Source: Candidatus Acidiferrales bacterium (GTDB lineage Bacteria > Bacteroidota > Ignavibacteria > Kryptoniales > JAKASW01). From it: a stretch of 64,000 nt of DNA. This document shows positions 37,924 through 47,849 of the stretch, in pieces (positions within the stretch are counted from its first letter, which is position 1; every line of letters begins with the position of its first letter). The notes under the pieces are model-generated. The model worked only from the letters and a program-made list of their open reading frames with translations. It did no database searches and was not told where the DNA came from. The stretch lies in NCBI GenBank assembly GCA_035515795.1, contig DATJAY010000020.1, positions 62,001-126,000 of the forward strand. The letters run 5' to 3'. Position numbers and translations under genes: made by a program.

Positions 37924-40320
37924 TTGAAAATTTTCATTTACCGCGGCGGGGATTCTTTGTGTCGCGTCTTGGTCACATCTTTTACAGTTGTCTTATTTCT
38001 ATTTCCAGGTTCGTCTTATGCTCAACAGGGTCAGATCATCAATATCGTAGCCGCTTCTCAGCCGGCCGAGAATGAAGCCTTGAAGGTTAAGGCAAACGTC
38101 AAGAGCCTTTCCGGCATATCACAATCGATATTGTTTTACCGTAACGATTTGTCATCAGATTTTCAACAAACGGAAATGAGCCTCGATGAAACAACGATGA
38201 CGTTGAACGGCGTTGTTCCCGCCGACTATGTGGTGAGTCCTTATGTCGAAGTCTACATAAGGATAACCATGCAGGATGGTACAAGTGAGACTTATCCGTC
38301 CGAGAATCCTACTGAGACTCCTGTCCGCTTCACCGTCAGCCAGCCCGAATCTCAACAGAATATTCTTGTCATAAGTCCCGAAAGGAATCAGAAGCTGGAC
38401 ATAAATGACCTGATGATTGCGGCTTCGATGCTTTATGCTCCTGATTATGTGGATCGAACCAAAACTCAGTTGTACCTTGACGGCATAGACGTAACGGCGG
38501 ATGCGGTCGTGAGCGGCGATATCATTGTTTACTCGCTGTCGAAGTTCCCTGTGGAAATAGCCGGCGGTATTCATACGGCGCGAGTAGTGCTTCACAAGAC
38601 CGACGGAACTGAGTACGACAGTCTCGAATGGAGTTTCTTCATAACGTCACCGGCAGGACGGACGGCTGAAGAAATAATTTCTTACAGAGGACGGGGTCAA
38701 ATCGAGCTGAGAGACGAGAATATCTCGGGAAGCTCAACATGGTACAACCGCGGAGATCTAAATTTCGGAGGCAATGGCTACGGCGTCGGTGTAGGAGTGA
38801 ATCTCCACCTTACTTCGGAAGAAAAATCATATCGTCAGCCTCAGGATAAATATGCATTATATGCAAACACTTCATGGTTAAGCTTAAAGTTAGGTGACAG
38901 CTATCCGGCATTCAGTCCGTTGATAATGAACGGGATGCGCGTACGTGGAGTTTCCGGGGAACTTTCTGTCGGTTTCTTCAACCTTGAAGCGGCTTACGGG
39001 CAAACAATAAGGAGAGTTGATGGACAATATCTGGACACCGTGTCGACTCCGCCGGTCACCAGCTATATCAAATTGGATAGTTTGACTTACGTTAATGTCA
39101 ACTACGGCACCTACAGCAGGAATCTTTTTGCGATCCGGCCCTCGTTCGATTTCGGGAGCCATGCGCAGCTCGGATTGACGTATCTGAAATCTTCAGACGC
39201 AGCGGGTTCGATCGGCCTCGGAAAAGATCCCAGCCAGAATCTCGTGCTCGGCTCCGATTTTTCCATGAATTTCGACGACCACAGGATAAATCTTCTCGCG
39301 GAAGGTGCAATGAGCATGGTCAATCAGAATATCGCCGCGGGAAATCGAACCGCGGCCGACATCGACTCGATTTCTCAATCTAATGCAGGCGACCAGATCA
39401 ACAATTTTATTCCGCTGTCGACTCTCTCGAGCTTCATCACGATAAATGAATTTCTCGTTCCACTCGATCCATCAAAGCTTTCTTCTCTTGCCTGGGATGC
39501 CAATCTAAGCTTGAACTATTTCAACACATTTGCAAAGATAGGATATGTCTATCGCGGTCCCGATTACACCTCGTTCGGTCAAATGTATATCCGGACGGAT
39601 ATCCGAGGCTTGAATGTCGCATTGAGGCCGCGCCTTTATTCGAACCGGATCATACTTTCGATTTACTATGAGAACCTTTTCGACAATCTGCAGAAACAAA
39701 AATTTGCCACAACGCATTTTATTAACACTAACGTTGCCGCTTCGTACTTCCCGACCATCGACATGCCAAGCATTACACTCGGGGTCTCTTCTTATTCAAA
39801 CTCGAATCCGGTTCCGCTAGATTCCAGTTATGCCGTAGACAATGCGACGATAAGGTACTACGTGCAGTCCAGCTATGGTTTTAATTACGTTATCAAACAT
39901 TATCTGACGGTTGATTTCGGAATAAGCAATACAAACGACCACACTTTCTCAGGCACTAATCTGAGTGATTTCAACTTTGCATTTCTGCTCAACTCGGATT
40001 TCGGGGACATGCCGCTGAAGACCACGATAGGGTTCAACATAAACGGGAACAAGACTTCACCGAAGGACACGGCAGTAATCGGCGGGGCATTCAATTATAC
40101 CTTCATAACATTCGGCGGCACGTACGGCTTGTTGGAGAACCAGCTTGTCGTCGGCGCGAGCTATACTCCGACTTTCGGCTCATTTTCGAGAAACATGTTT
40201 GCAGTGACTGCGAGTTACAAGGTGGCAAAATCTCAGTCGTTGAACCTGAATCTAAATTATCTTGCCGTAACAGGCTCGAACGACTTTGTCGGGTCGCTTA
40301 TCTATGCCGTGGATTTTTGA
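37924..40320 (+). CDS. Outer-membrane beta-barrel protein of the FecR-cyclase module
   Basis: 798 aa from a TTG at 37924 with a strong GAGGAGG upstream. A signal peptide ends near SSYAQQ. Residues about 35-240 form beta-sandwich-like periplasmic domains. From about 260 to the end, alternating hydrophobic strands of 9-12 residues with aromatic girdles suggest a beta-barrel of many strands, closing with the terminal Phe typical of Bam substrates (IYAVDF). No porin or TonB motif recognised. It is the third gene of the module. Confidence 0.72.
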   Translation: MKIFIYRGGDSLCRVLVTSFTVVLFLFPGSSYAQQGQIINIVAASQPAENEALKVKANVKSLSGISQSILFYRNDLSSDFQQTEMSLDETTMTLNGVVPADYVVSPYVEVYIRITMQDGTSETYPSENPTETPVRFTVSQPESQQNILVISPERNQKLDINDLMIAASMLYAPDYVDRTKTQLYLDGIDVTADAVVSGDIIVYSLSKFPVEIAGGIHTARVVLHKTDGTEYDSLEWSFFITSPAGRTAEEIISYRGRGQIELRDENISGSSTWYNRGDLNFGGNGYGVGVGVNLHLTSEEKSYRQPQDKYALYANTSWLSLKLGDSYPAFSPLIMNGMRVRGVSGELSVGFFNLEAAYGQTIRRVDGQYLDTVSTPPVTSYIKLDSLTYVNVNYGTYSRNLFAIRPSFDFGSHAQLGLTYLKSSDAAGSIGLGKDPSQNLVLGSDFSMNFDDHRINLLAEGAMSMVNQNIAAGNRTAADIDSISQSNAGDQINNFIPLSTLSSFITINEFLVPLDPSKLSSLAWDANLSLNYFNTFAKIGYVYRGPDYTSFGQMYIRTDIRGLNVALRPRLYSNRIILSIYYENLFDNLQKQKFATTHFINTNVAASYFPTIDMPSITLGVSSYSNSNPVPLDSSYAVDNATIRYYVQSSYGFNYVIKHYLTVDFGISNTNDHTFSGTNLSDFNFAFLLNSDFGDMPLKTTIGFNINGNKTSPKDTAVIGGAFNYTFITFGGTYGLLENQLVVGASYTPTFGSFSRNMFAVTASYKVAKSQSLNLNLNYLAVTGSNDFVGSLIYAVDF

Positions 40321-40474
40321 CTCTATCGGGATGGACCTTTGGACCCGATTCGAAATTGTTCCTGACCGCAGAGATTGAAAAGTCACGTCAACTTTGTTTG
40401 CTTGAACCACAATTTTTCTTCGCGGCACTTTCCAGTGGTTGCAGTTAAGATTCTTTTTGATTATGGTTTAAATA

Positions 40475-42667
40475 ATGATTAAGGCTCTCGGCGGATTTTC
40501 TAAGACGCGAAAATTGATCTTGCCTCTGGTCATTGCCGCGGCCTCATCAGCCCTCGCCTTCCTCCTTTCAAGAGGCATCCCCATGGAGATTTCATTTCTT
40601 GAGACTGCACAAATGAAGACACTCGATCAGCGTTTCGAGCACCGCGGGGCAATGGACATCAAAGACTCTTCGAAGGTGGTGATTGTCGGGATAACCGATC
40701 AATCATCAGAGGCGCTTCCCGCAGGCTTCCCGTTCCCGCACTGGTACTATGCGCGAATGATCAAGAACCTTTTTGATGCGGGAGCAAAAGCCGTAGGGAT
40801 CGATATCCTGTTTGAAGACTCATCCCGGATACCGGGGGATGATAAGATTTTTTCCGATGCGCTGCGAAAATACAAAGGTGTGGTATTGGCTGTGAGAAGC
40901 GAGATCGAGAGCAGCGAGAAATACAAGATCCTGAAGAGCGAGGATTTTTATCACAATATTTTCGCGGGAGCAGACAGCTCATTAGGGATGGTGTTCGTAG
41001 AGAACGATCTTGACGGAGTTTATCGCAGGTATCGTCCGATCGTTGAGATCCAGGCAGGTCAGGGGAAATACAAATTTATTCCGTCGTTTGCGTTTGCAGT
41101 CCTGTCGCAATATTTAGGATTGGGAAATCAGCTGGCTGTCAATCATGAGAGATATTTCGAAATCGGAAATCTTGAGATTCCCAAATACGACGAGACGTCG
41201 ATGCTCATAAATTACCCCGGGCCGTCGGGAAGGATCTTCCCAAGATATGATATGTGGCAAGTTCTGGATGATTCTTCGTTCACTACGAAAGACGAAAAGG
41301 AAGCTGGTATTGAAATAAACGCATACTATGATTTGAAAGACGCCGGGCTGTTTAAAGATAAGATCGTTTTGGTAGGCGCATTCTCTCCCGAATCTCATGA
41401 CCTGATGCCGATCTCGTTCACTCTGGGGGAGAATAATCTCGCTTACGGAGTCGAAGTTCACGCGGCGGCCATAGAAACTGTTCTCGATGGGGATTTTCTG
41501 AGACGCTCGGATGCAATCATGGATCTCGCCGAGATGTTCATAGGCGCATTCCTGATTGCATTGACCTCATTTGTATTTAAGTCCGCGCAGCGTTCGAGAA
41601 TGTTGCTGGTAATCTTCATACCGTTGCTCGCTACGATCGCAGTTATCTTCATATCGTTTCAGGCAGCATTTTTGTTCTTTGACAGACAAAGAATTGTTTT
41701 GGATGTCATTTATCCGGTCCTTGGTTATGTTTTCGGTTATGTCGGTACGGTTGTTTACCAATATGTTTCGGAACGTCGGCAGAAGGCCGCTATCAAATCA
41801 ATCTTCAGCAGATACGTCGATCCATCTGTCGTGAATCAGTTAGTCGATAATCCCGAGCTTGTTAGATTGGGCGGAGAGAAAAAAACGATGAGCGTCCTTT
41901 TTTCCGACATAGCCGATTTCACAGGTGTCAGTGAAAAACTTTCTCCCGAAGAGCTGGTCGCCCACCTGAATGAGTACCTGACAGAAATGACCGGGACGAT
42001 TTTCCAATACAGCGGCACACTGGACAAATACATCGGTGATGCCATCATAGCATTTTGGGGAGCGCCGATCGAGCTTAAGGATCATGCCTTTCGTGCCTGC
42101 CAGACTGCGATGGAGATGACGAGAAAATTGGGCGAGCTTCATTCAAGGTGGACCAAGGAGGGGAAACCTTTGCTGGATTTCAGGATTGGAATTAATTCCG
42201 GCGAGATGGTTGTTGGAAACGTGGGAGGGAAAGAGCGTTTCGATTATACGGTGATCGGGGACAATGTTAATTTGGCTTCCCGCCTCGAGGGTGCGAACAA
42301 ATTCTACAGGACGAAGATTCTTCTAAGCGAGTTTACCCACGAGCTGGTCAAAGAAAAGGTCTTTGCGCGTGAATTGGATTTGATAGTCGTGAAAGGGAAG
42401 ACGCGTCCCGTAAAAATATATGAGCTATTGTCGGATAAAATTGAAAGCGTAAGCAAAGAAGAGAAAGAGCTTGTGGATCTCTATTGCTTCGGGATTTCAA
42501 AGTACAGGAACCGGGAGTGGGGAGCCGCGGCAGACTTCTTCGAGAAGGTGATTTCATTGGATCCATCCGATTATCCTTCCGAAATGTACCTCGAACGAAG
42601 CAAGGTTTATGAAATTGATCCGCCTCCCGATGATTGGAACGGCGTGTTTGTCATGGAGACGAAATAA
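40475..42667 (+). CDS. CHASE2-domain class III adenylate cyclase
   Basis: 730 aa. One N-terminal helix, a periplasmic CHASE2 sensor (about 40-340: VVIVGITDQSSEALP, DAGAKAVGIDILFED), three helices (about 345-425), and a cyclase domain (about 455-640). The metal Asp residues are in LFSDIADFTG, the adenine-selecting Lys in DKYIGDAIIAFWG, and the transition-state Asn/Arg in GDNVNLASRLEG, so cAMP is the likely product. A short TPR-like tail ends it (YRNREWGAAADFFEKVISLDP). It is 154 bp after the barrel gene and on the same strand. Confidence 0.92.
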   Translation: MIKALGGFSKTRKLILPLVIAAASSALAFLLSRGIPMEISFLETAQMKTLDQRFEHRGAMDIKDSSKVVIVGITDQSSEALPAGFPFPHWYYARMIKNLFDAGAKAVGIDILFEDSSRIPGDDKIFSDALRKYKGVVLAVRSEIESSEKYKILKSEDFYHNIFAGADSSLGMVFVENDLDGVYRRYRPIVEIQAGQGKYKFIPSFAFAVLSQYLGLGNQLAVNHERYFEIGNLEIPKYDETSMLINYPGPSGRIFPRYDMWQVLDDSSFTTKDEKEAGIEINAYYDLKDAGLFKDKIVLVGAFSPESHDLMPISFTLGENNLAYGVEVHAAAIETVLDGDFLRRSDAIMDLAEMFIGAFLIALTSFVFKSAQRSRMLLVIFIPLLATIAVIFISFQAAFLFFDRQRIVLDVIYPVLGYVFGYVGTVVYQYVSERRQKAAIKSIFSRYVDPSVVNQLVDNPELVRLGGEKKTMSVLFSDIADFTGVSEKLSPEELVAHLNEYLTEMTGTIFQYSGTLDKYIGDAIIAFWGAPIELKDHAFRACQTAMEMTRKLGELHSRWTKEGKPLLDFRIGINSGEMVVGNVGGKERFDYTVIGDNVNLASRLEGANKFYRTKILLSEFTHELVKEKVFARELDLIVVKGKTRPVKIYELLSDKIESVSKEEKELVDLYCFGISKYRNREWGAAADFFEKVISLDPSDYPSEMYLERSKVYEIDPPPDDWNGVFVMETK

Positions 42668-42687
42668 ACAGGCTGCAGACAGGTTAT

Positions 42688-42714
42688 GGCGATTGTCGTT
42701 GTGTCTCAATCGCC
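42688..42714 (+). terminator. Hairpin between cyclase gene and ruvB
   Basis: GGCGATTG (42688-42695) pairs exactly with CAATCGCC (42707-42714) across an 11-base loop. It lies 21 bp after the cyclase stop. Only short T runs follow, so termination is possible but not certain. Confidence 0.4.
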
Positions 42715-42733
42715 TGCCGTTTAAATTGATTTC

Positions 42734-43825
42734 ATGAAAACCGATCGGAAAGAGCAAAGAGCGAAGAGCAAAGTTAAATCGGGAGCGGCGTCCGAAAGGC
42801 CTGCAGCGCCGAGTCAAGCGGGAGACGATGTAAAATTCGATAGAGCACTTAGACCTAAGCTACTGAACGACTTTGTCGGTCAGAAGAAGATTGTAGAGAA
42901 GCTGCGCGTTTTCATCGAGGCTGCAAGAAAAAGGAAAGAATCTCTTGATCACGTCTTGTTGATGGGGCCGCCGGGATTGGGGAAGACCACCTTGGCGAAT
43001 ATCATCGCAAACGAACTTCAATCGGAGATCGTTTCCACGACAGGTCCGTCTTTAGAAAAACCGGGAGACCTCGCGGGAATATTGACCTCGCTGGAGACAG
43101 GTGTTGTCTTATTTATCGACGAAGTCCACAGGATGCCGCCGGCTGTGGAAGAAATTCTGTACGGCGCCATGGAAGATTACCGGCTCTCGATTGTCGTTGA
43201 TCGCGGGCCCGGTGCACGCAACGTCCAGCTTGATTTGAAGCCGTTCACCCTTGTTGCGGCCACGACGCGCGCTGGACTTCTAAGCAACCCTTTCAGGTCA
43301 AGGTTCGGCATTATTGAACGACTCGAATATTATGAAGACGGAGAGCTTAAGAAAATTGTCAATCGTTCGGCGGCCATTTTGAAAGTTCCGATTGAAGAAG
43401 ATGCCGCTTTTGAAATCGCGAGGCGCAGCCGTGGCACGCCTAGAATAGCGAATCGCCTTTTGCGGCGGACGAGGGATTTTGCGGATGTAAAGGGGAAAAA
43501 CAGAATCGATGTCGAAACCGCACGGGATGCGCTCGACCGCCTGGAAGTTGACAAGACCGGGCTCGACGAAATGGACAAAAAGATTTTGTCGACGGTAATA
43601 GATTTCTACAAGGGTGGGCCGGTCGGTGTAAGTGCCATAGCAGCGGTGGTGAGCGAAGACAGCGGAACACTCGAAGAAGTTTATGAACCTTTCCTGCTGC
43701 AAAAAGGCTATTTGAGACGGACTTTGAGAGGGAGGGAAGCTACGGAAAGAGCTTATGAGCTTTTGAACAAGAAGAAAACGGCCCCTTCTTCACAAACGGA
43801 GATAGATGGGTTGACCAAGCAGTGA
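42734..43825 (+). CDS. ruvB: Holliday junction branch-migration helicase RuvB
   Basis: 363 aa. AAA+ motor of Holliday junction branch migration. A Lys/Ala-rich leader of about 30 residues precedes the core [19 protein letters not shown]. Walker A is GPPGLGKTT, Walker B LFIDEVHR, sensor 1 [18 protein letters not shown], and the C-terminal winged helix has [15 protein letters not shown]. ruvA and ruvC are not adjacent. The glycosylase gene follows after 25 bp. Confidence 0.96.
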   Translation: MKTDRKEQRAKSKVKSGAASERPAAPSQAGDDVKFDRALRPKLLNDFVGQKKIVEKLRVFIEAARKRKESLDHVLLMGPPGLGKTTLANIIANELQSEIVSTTGPSLEKPGDLAGILTSLETGVVLFIDEVHRMPPAVEEILYGAMEDYRLSIVVDRGPGARNVQLDLKPFTLVAATTRAGLLSNPFRSRFGIIERLEYYEDGELKKIVNRSAAILKVPIEEDAAFEIARRSRGTPRIANRLLRRTRDFADVKGKNRIDVETARDALDRLEVDKTGLDEMDKKILSTVIDFYKGGPVGVSAIAAVVSEDSGTLEEVYEPFLLQKGYLRRTLRGREATERAYELLNKKKTAPSSQTEIDGLTKQ

Positions 43826-43850
43826 GAAGCAAACGGTAAGCAGATTTTAT

Positions 43851-44447
43851 TTGTCCAAAATCAAGAATTATCCCCCTCTCCCGCCGAAATTTTTCCAAAG
43901 AGACACTCTTGAATTAGTCCCGGAAATTCTCGGCAAAGTCCTTGTCCGGAAAATCCGCGGAAAAATGCTGTCTGGCAGGATTGTCGAAATCGAAGCCTAC
44001 ATAGGAAATGATCCTGCGAGCCACGCGGCGAACGGAATGACTGAAAGAAACAAGGTCATGTTCGAAGACGGCGGGCTCTCTTATGTTTATTTCACCTATG
44101 GCATGCATTTCTGTTTCAATATTGTCACCGGCAAGAAAGGATTTCCTGCGGCACTCCTCGTGCGGGCTCTGGAGCCGCTGGATGGAATCGAAGTGATGAA
44201 AAAGTTCAGGGGGACAGATGTCATCACAAATCTGACAAACGGTCCTGCAAAGCTTTGTCAGGCGATGAAGATCGACCGCAAATTGAATGGAGTCAAACTG
44301 GACTGCAAAAATTTTTTTATCGCGGATGATGGATTCGTTGTCGGGAAAAAAGACATTGAGTGCTCCACGAGAATTGGAATCAAGGTCGGAACAGATAAGG
44401 AATGGAGATTTTTCTTAAGGGGGAATGAGTTCGTGAGCAAGCGCTAA
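43851..44447 (+). CDS. DNA-3-methyladenine glycosylase (Mpg/AAG family)
   Basis: 198 aa from a TTG. Removes alkylated or deaminated purines to start base-excision repair. The active-site segment VEIEAYIGNDPASHA has the catalytic Glu, and YVYFTYGMHFCFNIV carries the intercalating Tyr motif. NGPAKLCQAMKI and GIKVGTDKEWRFFLRG complete the family pattern. It is probably co-transcribed with ruvB, both being repair genes. It is convergent with the kinase-like gene 28 bp on. Confidence 0.93.
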   Translation: MSKIKNYPPLPPKFFQRDTLELVPEILGKVLVRKIRGKMLSGRIVEIEAYIGNDPASHAANGMTERNKVMFEDGGLSYVYFTYGMHFCFNIVTGKKGFPAALLVRALEPLDGIEVMKKFRGTDVITNLTNGPAKLCQAMKIDRKLNGVKLDCKNFFIADDGFVVGKKDIECSTRIGIKVGTDKEWRFFLRGNEFVSKR

Positions 44448-44475
44448 AATAGATATATGGCAGTCTCTTCTGATC

Positions 44476-45156
44476 TTATCCCAGGAAGAACAAGTTGAGC
44501 TGGGGAAGGAATATCACGTAAAGCGCCCACATTGTAAGACCGAACGAAATCGGGATAGCGATATTGTCGTCCACGATGCTGTAAGACAGGACTTCGGCGA
44601 ACGACGCGACCACAACCGAAGCCGTGCCGATCAAATATTCAACAGCCGAATAATTTATTTTTGGTGTCAGAGCGACGGCCACCATACCCGCAACTATAAA
44701 TGCAAAAGAGCCTTCGTAACTTTTCGGCACATTTCGGGCCGGGAAAATTCTGTGCTTTCCAAATCTCTTTCCGAAAACCGCCGATGCAGCGTCGCTGAGA
44801 ATCAAAACGGGAAAACTGTTTATCATGACATACTTCGGAAATATTGCCACGCAAATTACAGCGGAGATCAACATGAATGTTGCGCCGTTCAGCGCGTGCT
44901 TCTTCTCGTCGACTTCATGCCTGCGAAGAAGGAATCCGAAAAACCTGTAGAAGAATCCGGAGAAAATCGGAACTTCGTATCGTGCCAGGTCTGCAATAAT
45001 GAAAATTATGGTTAGCGGTACGAGGATTATCAGAGCCGCCTCTTTTGAAATGAAATAATAAACGACAGGGATCGAAAGAGAGAAGAGGTGGATCGCCTTT
45101 CTGACGAGTTCTGCTCTGAAATTTACATTGTCTCTGAGTGCGGTTTGTTCGGTCAG
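44476..45156 (-). CDS. Polyprenol/diacylglycerol kinase-like membrane protein (SEC59/DGK1/VTE5 type), non-canonical start
   Basis: About 226 aa if translation starts at CTG 45154-45156, with GGAGG ten bases upstream. The frame carries RAELVRKAIHLFSLSIPVVYY, IADLARYEV, HALNGATFMLIS and LSDAASAVFGKRFGKHR, a family-typical series, with about seven membrane segments and a CTP-binding-like end (VPKSYEGSFAF). No in-frame ATG, GTG or TTG exists before the Met at 44874, which would cut off the first 94 residues. The frame runs open back into the end of ftsH. It probably phosphorylates a lipid alcohol. Confidence 0.62.
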   Translation of the reverse strand: MTEQTALRDNVNFRAELVRKAIHLFSLSIPVVYYFISKEAALIILVPLTIIFIIADLARYEVPIFSGFFYRFFGFLLRRHEVDEKKHALNGATFMLISAVICVAIFPKYVMINSFPVLILSDAASAVFGKRFGKHRIFPARNVPKSYEGSFAFIVAGMVAVALTPKINYSAVEYLIGTASVVVASFAEVLSYSIVDDNIAIPISFGLTMWALYVIFLPQLNLFFLG

Positions 45157-45227
45157 ATTATCCAGTCCTCCGGAAGGTGCGTCATGTCTCGGATGATTTT
45201 GATTTTGAAGCGGCTCGATGATTCTTC

Positions 45228-47279
45228 TTAACTTTTGGTGGAAGTTGTTGTGGTCTGTCCCGATTGGCTTCCATCCATTCGGGATTCTTCGGGCTGCGTT
45301 CCGTTGCCATTCGGTTTGACGAACGGGGGAAGCTCCTCGCCTTTTATTGCCTTGCCGATCTCATCCGCATCAAGTATCTCACGCTCGAGCAACGCCGCTG
45401 CAAGTCTGTCTAATGCATCTTTGTGGTTGTTGATTATATTCTCCGCCCGACCCATACACATCAGGACGATTGATCTTATCTCACTGTCGATCTCGATCGC
45501 GGTCTTTTCGCTGTAATTTCTATGTTTTGTAATTTCACGTCCGAGGAAAATTTCCTGCTCATTTTCTCCCCACGTCAACGGACCAAGTGTGTCGCTCATT
45601 CCCCATTCACAGACCATCTTGCGGGCGATATTGGTTGCCTTCTCGATATCGTTCCCCGCGCCGGTAGTGAACTTGTTGAAAATAATTTTCTCCGCCGCGC
45701 GTCCACCGAGCGCATAAGTTATCATGGCCATAAGATATTCGCGGGAATACGTATGCTTCTCGTCGATGGGAAGATATGTAGTCACACCAAGAGCTCTTCC
45801 TCGCGGTATGATGGTCACTTTGTGGACGGGGTCCGCCTCAGGAACCATCTTCGCAACGAGCACGTGTCCGGATTCATGGTATGCGGTTACTTTTTTCTCT
45901 TCGTCGGAAATGATCGTGCTCTTCCGCTCCGGTCCCATCATGACTTTGTCTTTTGCCTCTTCCATATCCGCCATCGATACGCTTGAGCTGTTTCTTCGGG
46001 CCGCTAACAAGGCAGCCTCATTGACAAGATTCGCGAGATCTGCTCCGGCAAACCCGGGCGTTTCCTTCGCGAGAATGCTTAAGTCCACTTCAGCAGACAA
46101 TGGAATATTCCGCGTGTGAACCTTCAGAATCCCTTCTCTTCCTTTAACGTCCGGTCTATCGACTACAACCTGGCGGTCAAATCGTCCGGGACGAAGGAGA
46201 GCAGGATCAAGAACGTCAGGCCGGTTTGTGGCAGCAATTATTATGACGCCGCTGTTTTGCTCGAAGCCATCCATCTCCACGAGGAGCTGATTCAAAGTCT
46301 GCTCGCGTTCGTCGTGACCTCCTCCGAGACCTGCGCCGCGGTGCCTTCCGACTGCGTCAATTTCATCTATGAAGACTATGCAGGGCGCATTTTTCTTTGC
46401 CGTATCGAAAAGGTCGCGGACGCGGCTTGCTCCGACACCTACGAACATCTCGACGAAGTCGGCACCGCTGATCGAGAAGAATGGAACACCGGCTTCTCCT
46501 GCCACAGCCCTTGCTAAAAGCGTTTTGCCCGTACCGGGAGGACCAAGCAGAAGAACACCGCGCGGAATTTTTCCACCTAACCGCTGAAATTTCGCCGGCT
46601 CCTTAAGAAACTCTATGATCTCCCCGAGCTCCTCCTTTGCTTCGTCGGCGCCTGCAACGTCATGGAACGTTACTTTTACCTGACTTTCAGTCATGAGTTT
46701 AGCGCGGCTCTTGCCGAAGCTGAAGATTCCTTTGGTGCTGTTTCCCTGCATTCGCCGCATGAAAATCAGCCAGATCGCCCCAAGGAAAATCCACGGCAGG
46801 AAACTGATCAGACCGTTCACCCACTGGTCGCTTTCTTTGACGAAATTGAATTTCACACCTTCCTTCTGCCATTGAGCAACGACGTTTGGATCGGCGGCCT
46901 GGGGCAGGAATACGATGAACTTTTCAATCTTGATCCTCTTTCCAGCATCAGTCGTGATCTCCGTCGGTTCTTTCAGCGTGCCGTGGAAGTCGAAATTGTT
47001 TATGTCCGATTTTTTTATGATCGCTTCCTTTATTAGTCCGGAATCTAAAAGTGTCTGGTACTGTGTGTAAGTAATTTCCGTTTCCTGGTTATCACTTCCC
47101 CTAAAAAGGGTCATGACCAGGAAAACCGCGAGAATTATCGCCGCCCACCCAATTATGATCCGGCCCGTTCTCCAATTGAAGTCGTCTTCAGGCTGCTGAC
47201 TCGACTTCCTCTTGAGGTTCGGAGGCCTTCTTCTTAGATTGCCATTTTTGTTTCTATCGTTTTGTGGATTCGGCATCAA
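45228..47279 (-). CDS. ftsH: ATP-dependent zinc metalloprotease FtsH
   Basis: 683 aa. Membrane-anchored AAA+ protease that degrades membrane and some soluble proteins. Two helices (about residues 37-60 and 155-175) flank a periplasmic domain. Walker A GPPGTGKT, pore motif [22 protein letters not shown], Walker [11 protein letters not shown] and the zinc site [12 protein letters not shown] are intact. The N-terminus is Arg/Lys/Asn-rich and the C-terminus is a Gly/Ser/Thr-rich tail. It follows hpt after 12 bp. Confidence 0.97.
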   Translation of the reverse strand: MMPNPQNDRNKNGNLRRRPPNLKRKSSQQPEDDFNWRTGRIIIGWAAIILAVFLVMTLFRGSDNQETEITYTQYQTLLDSGLIKEAIIKKSDINNFDFHGTLKEPTEITTDAGKRIKIEKFIVFLPQAADPNVVAQWQKEGVKFNFVKESDQWVNGLISFLPWIFLGAIWLIFMRRMQGNSTKGIFSFGKSRAKLMTESQVKVTFHDVAGADEAKEELGEIIEFLKEPAKFQRLGGKIPRGVLLLGPPGTGKTLLARAVAGEAGVPFFSISGADFVEMFVGVGASRVRDLFDTAKKNAPCIVFIDEIDAVGRHRGAGLGGGHDEREQTLNQLLVEMDGFEQNSGVIIIAATNRPDVLDPALLRPGRFDRQVVVDRPDVKGREGILKVHTRNIPLSAEVDLSILAKETPGFAGADLANLVNEAALLAARRNSSSVSMADMEEAKDKVMMGPERKSTIISDEEKKVTAYHESGHVLVAKMVPEADPVHKVTIIPRGRALGVTTYLPIDEKHTYSREYLMAMITYALGGRAAEKIIFNKFTTGAGNDIEKATNIARKMVCEWGMSDTLGPLTWGENEQEIFLGREITKHRNYSEKTAIEIDSEIRSIVLMCMGRAENIINNHKDALDRLAAALLEREILDADEIGKAIKGEELPPFVKPNGNGTQPEESRMDGSQSGQTTTTSTKS

Positions 47280-47291
47280 AACTCCTATCGC

Positions 47292-47849
47292 CTATTTATC
47301 TAAAATATATATCGATCTCAAATTTCTAGCTTTCTGTGCGTAATCCAGTCCATAGCCGACTACGAAATGGTTGGGAATTTGAAAACCTATATAATCTACT
47401 TTAAAATCGATTCTAACGCAATCACTCTTGTAGAGAAGCGTAACAACGGCAAAAGATCGCGGGTTCTGTTTCATAATGAGCTGTTTTATGAAACCTATTG
47501 ATATACCTGAGTCGATTATGTCCTCGACGATGATTATATCCCTTCCCGTAACCTGACAATTCAAGTCCTTTAAAAGTTTCACATTCCCGGAAGAGATCTT
47601 AGCATCGCCGTAGCTTGAAAGTTTAAAAAAATCTATCTCGCAGTCTAAATCCACCCTGCGTATCAAATCGGAAAAGAATATGAAAGCTCCGTTAAGGATT
47701 CCAATGAAAATCGGCGTTTGACCGGAATAGTCGCGCTCTATTTCTTTTGCAAGCTCTTCTACTCGTTTTTGAATCTCATCCTCTGAGATAAAAAGACGAA
47801 ATCGTTCGTTGTTTATTGTTACAACTTTTTCATTTATAACCGAACTCAA
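47292..47849 (-). CDS. hpt: Hypoxanthine phosphoribosyltransferase
   Basis: 185 aa. Salvages hypoxanthine (and guanine) with PRPP. The PRPP-binding loop is IIIVEDIIDSGISI; FIGILNGAFIFFSDLIRR and the DYIGFQIPNHFVVGYGLDYA purine-binding stretch also fit. It overlaps tilS by 20 bp. The order tilS-hpt-ftsH is conserved in many bacteria. Confidence 0.95.
   Translation of the reverse strand: MSSVINEKVVTINNERFRLFISEDEIQKRVEELAKEIERDYSGQTPIFIGILNGAFIFFSDLIRRVDLDCEIDFFKLSSYGDAKISSGNVKLLKDLNCQVTGRDIIIVEDIIDSGISIGFIKQLIMKQNPRSFAVVTLLYKSDCVRIDFKVDYIGFQIPNHFVVGYGLDYAQKARNLRSIYILDK

Noticed and set aside
40321-40345. GGACC-TTT-GGACC and TCGGG/CCCGA near the barrel gene end as a terminator
   Set aside because: The inner bases do not pair and no T run follows, so the structure is too weak to call.
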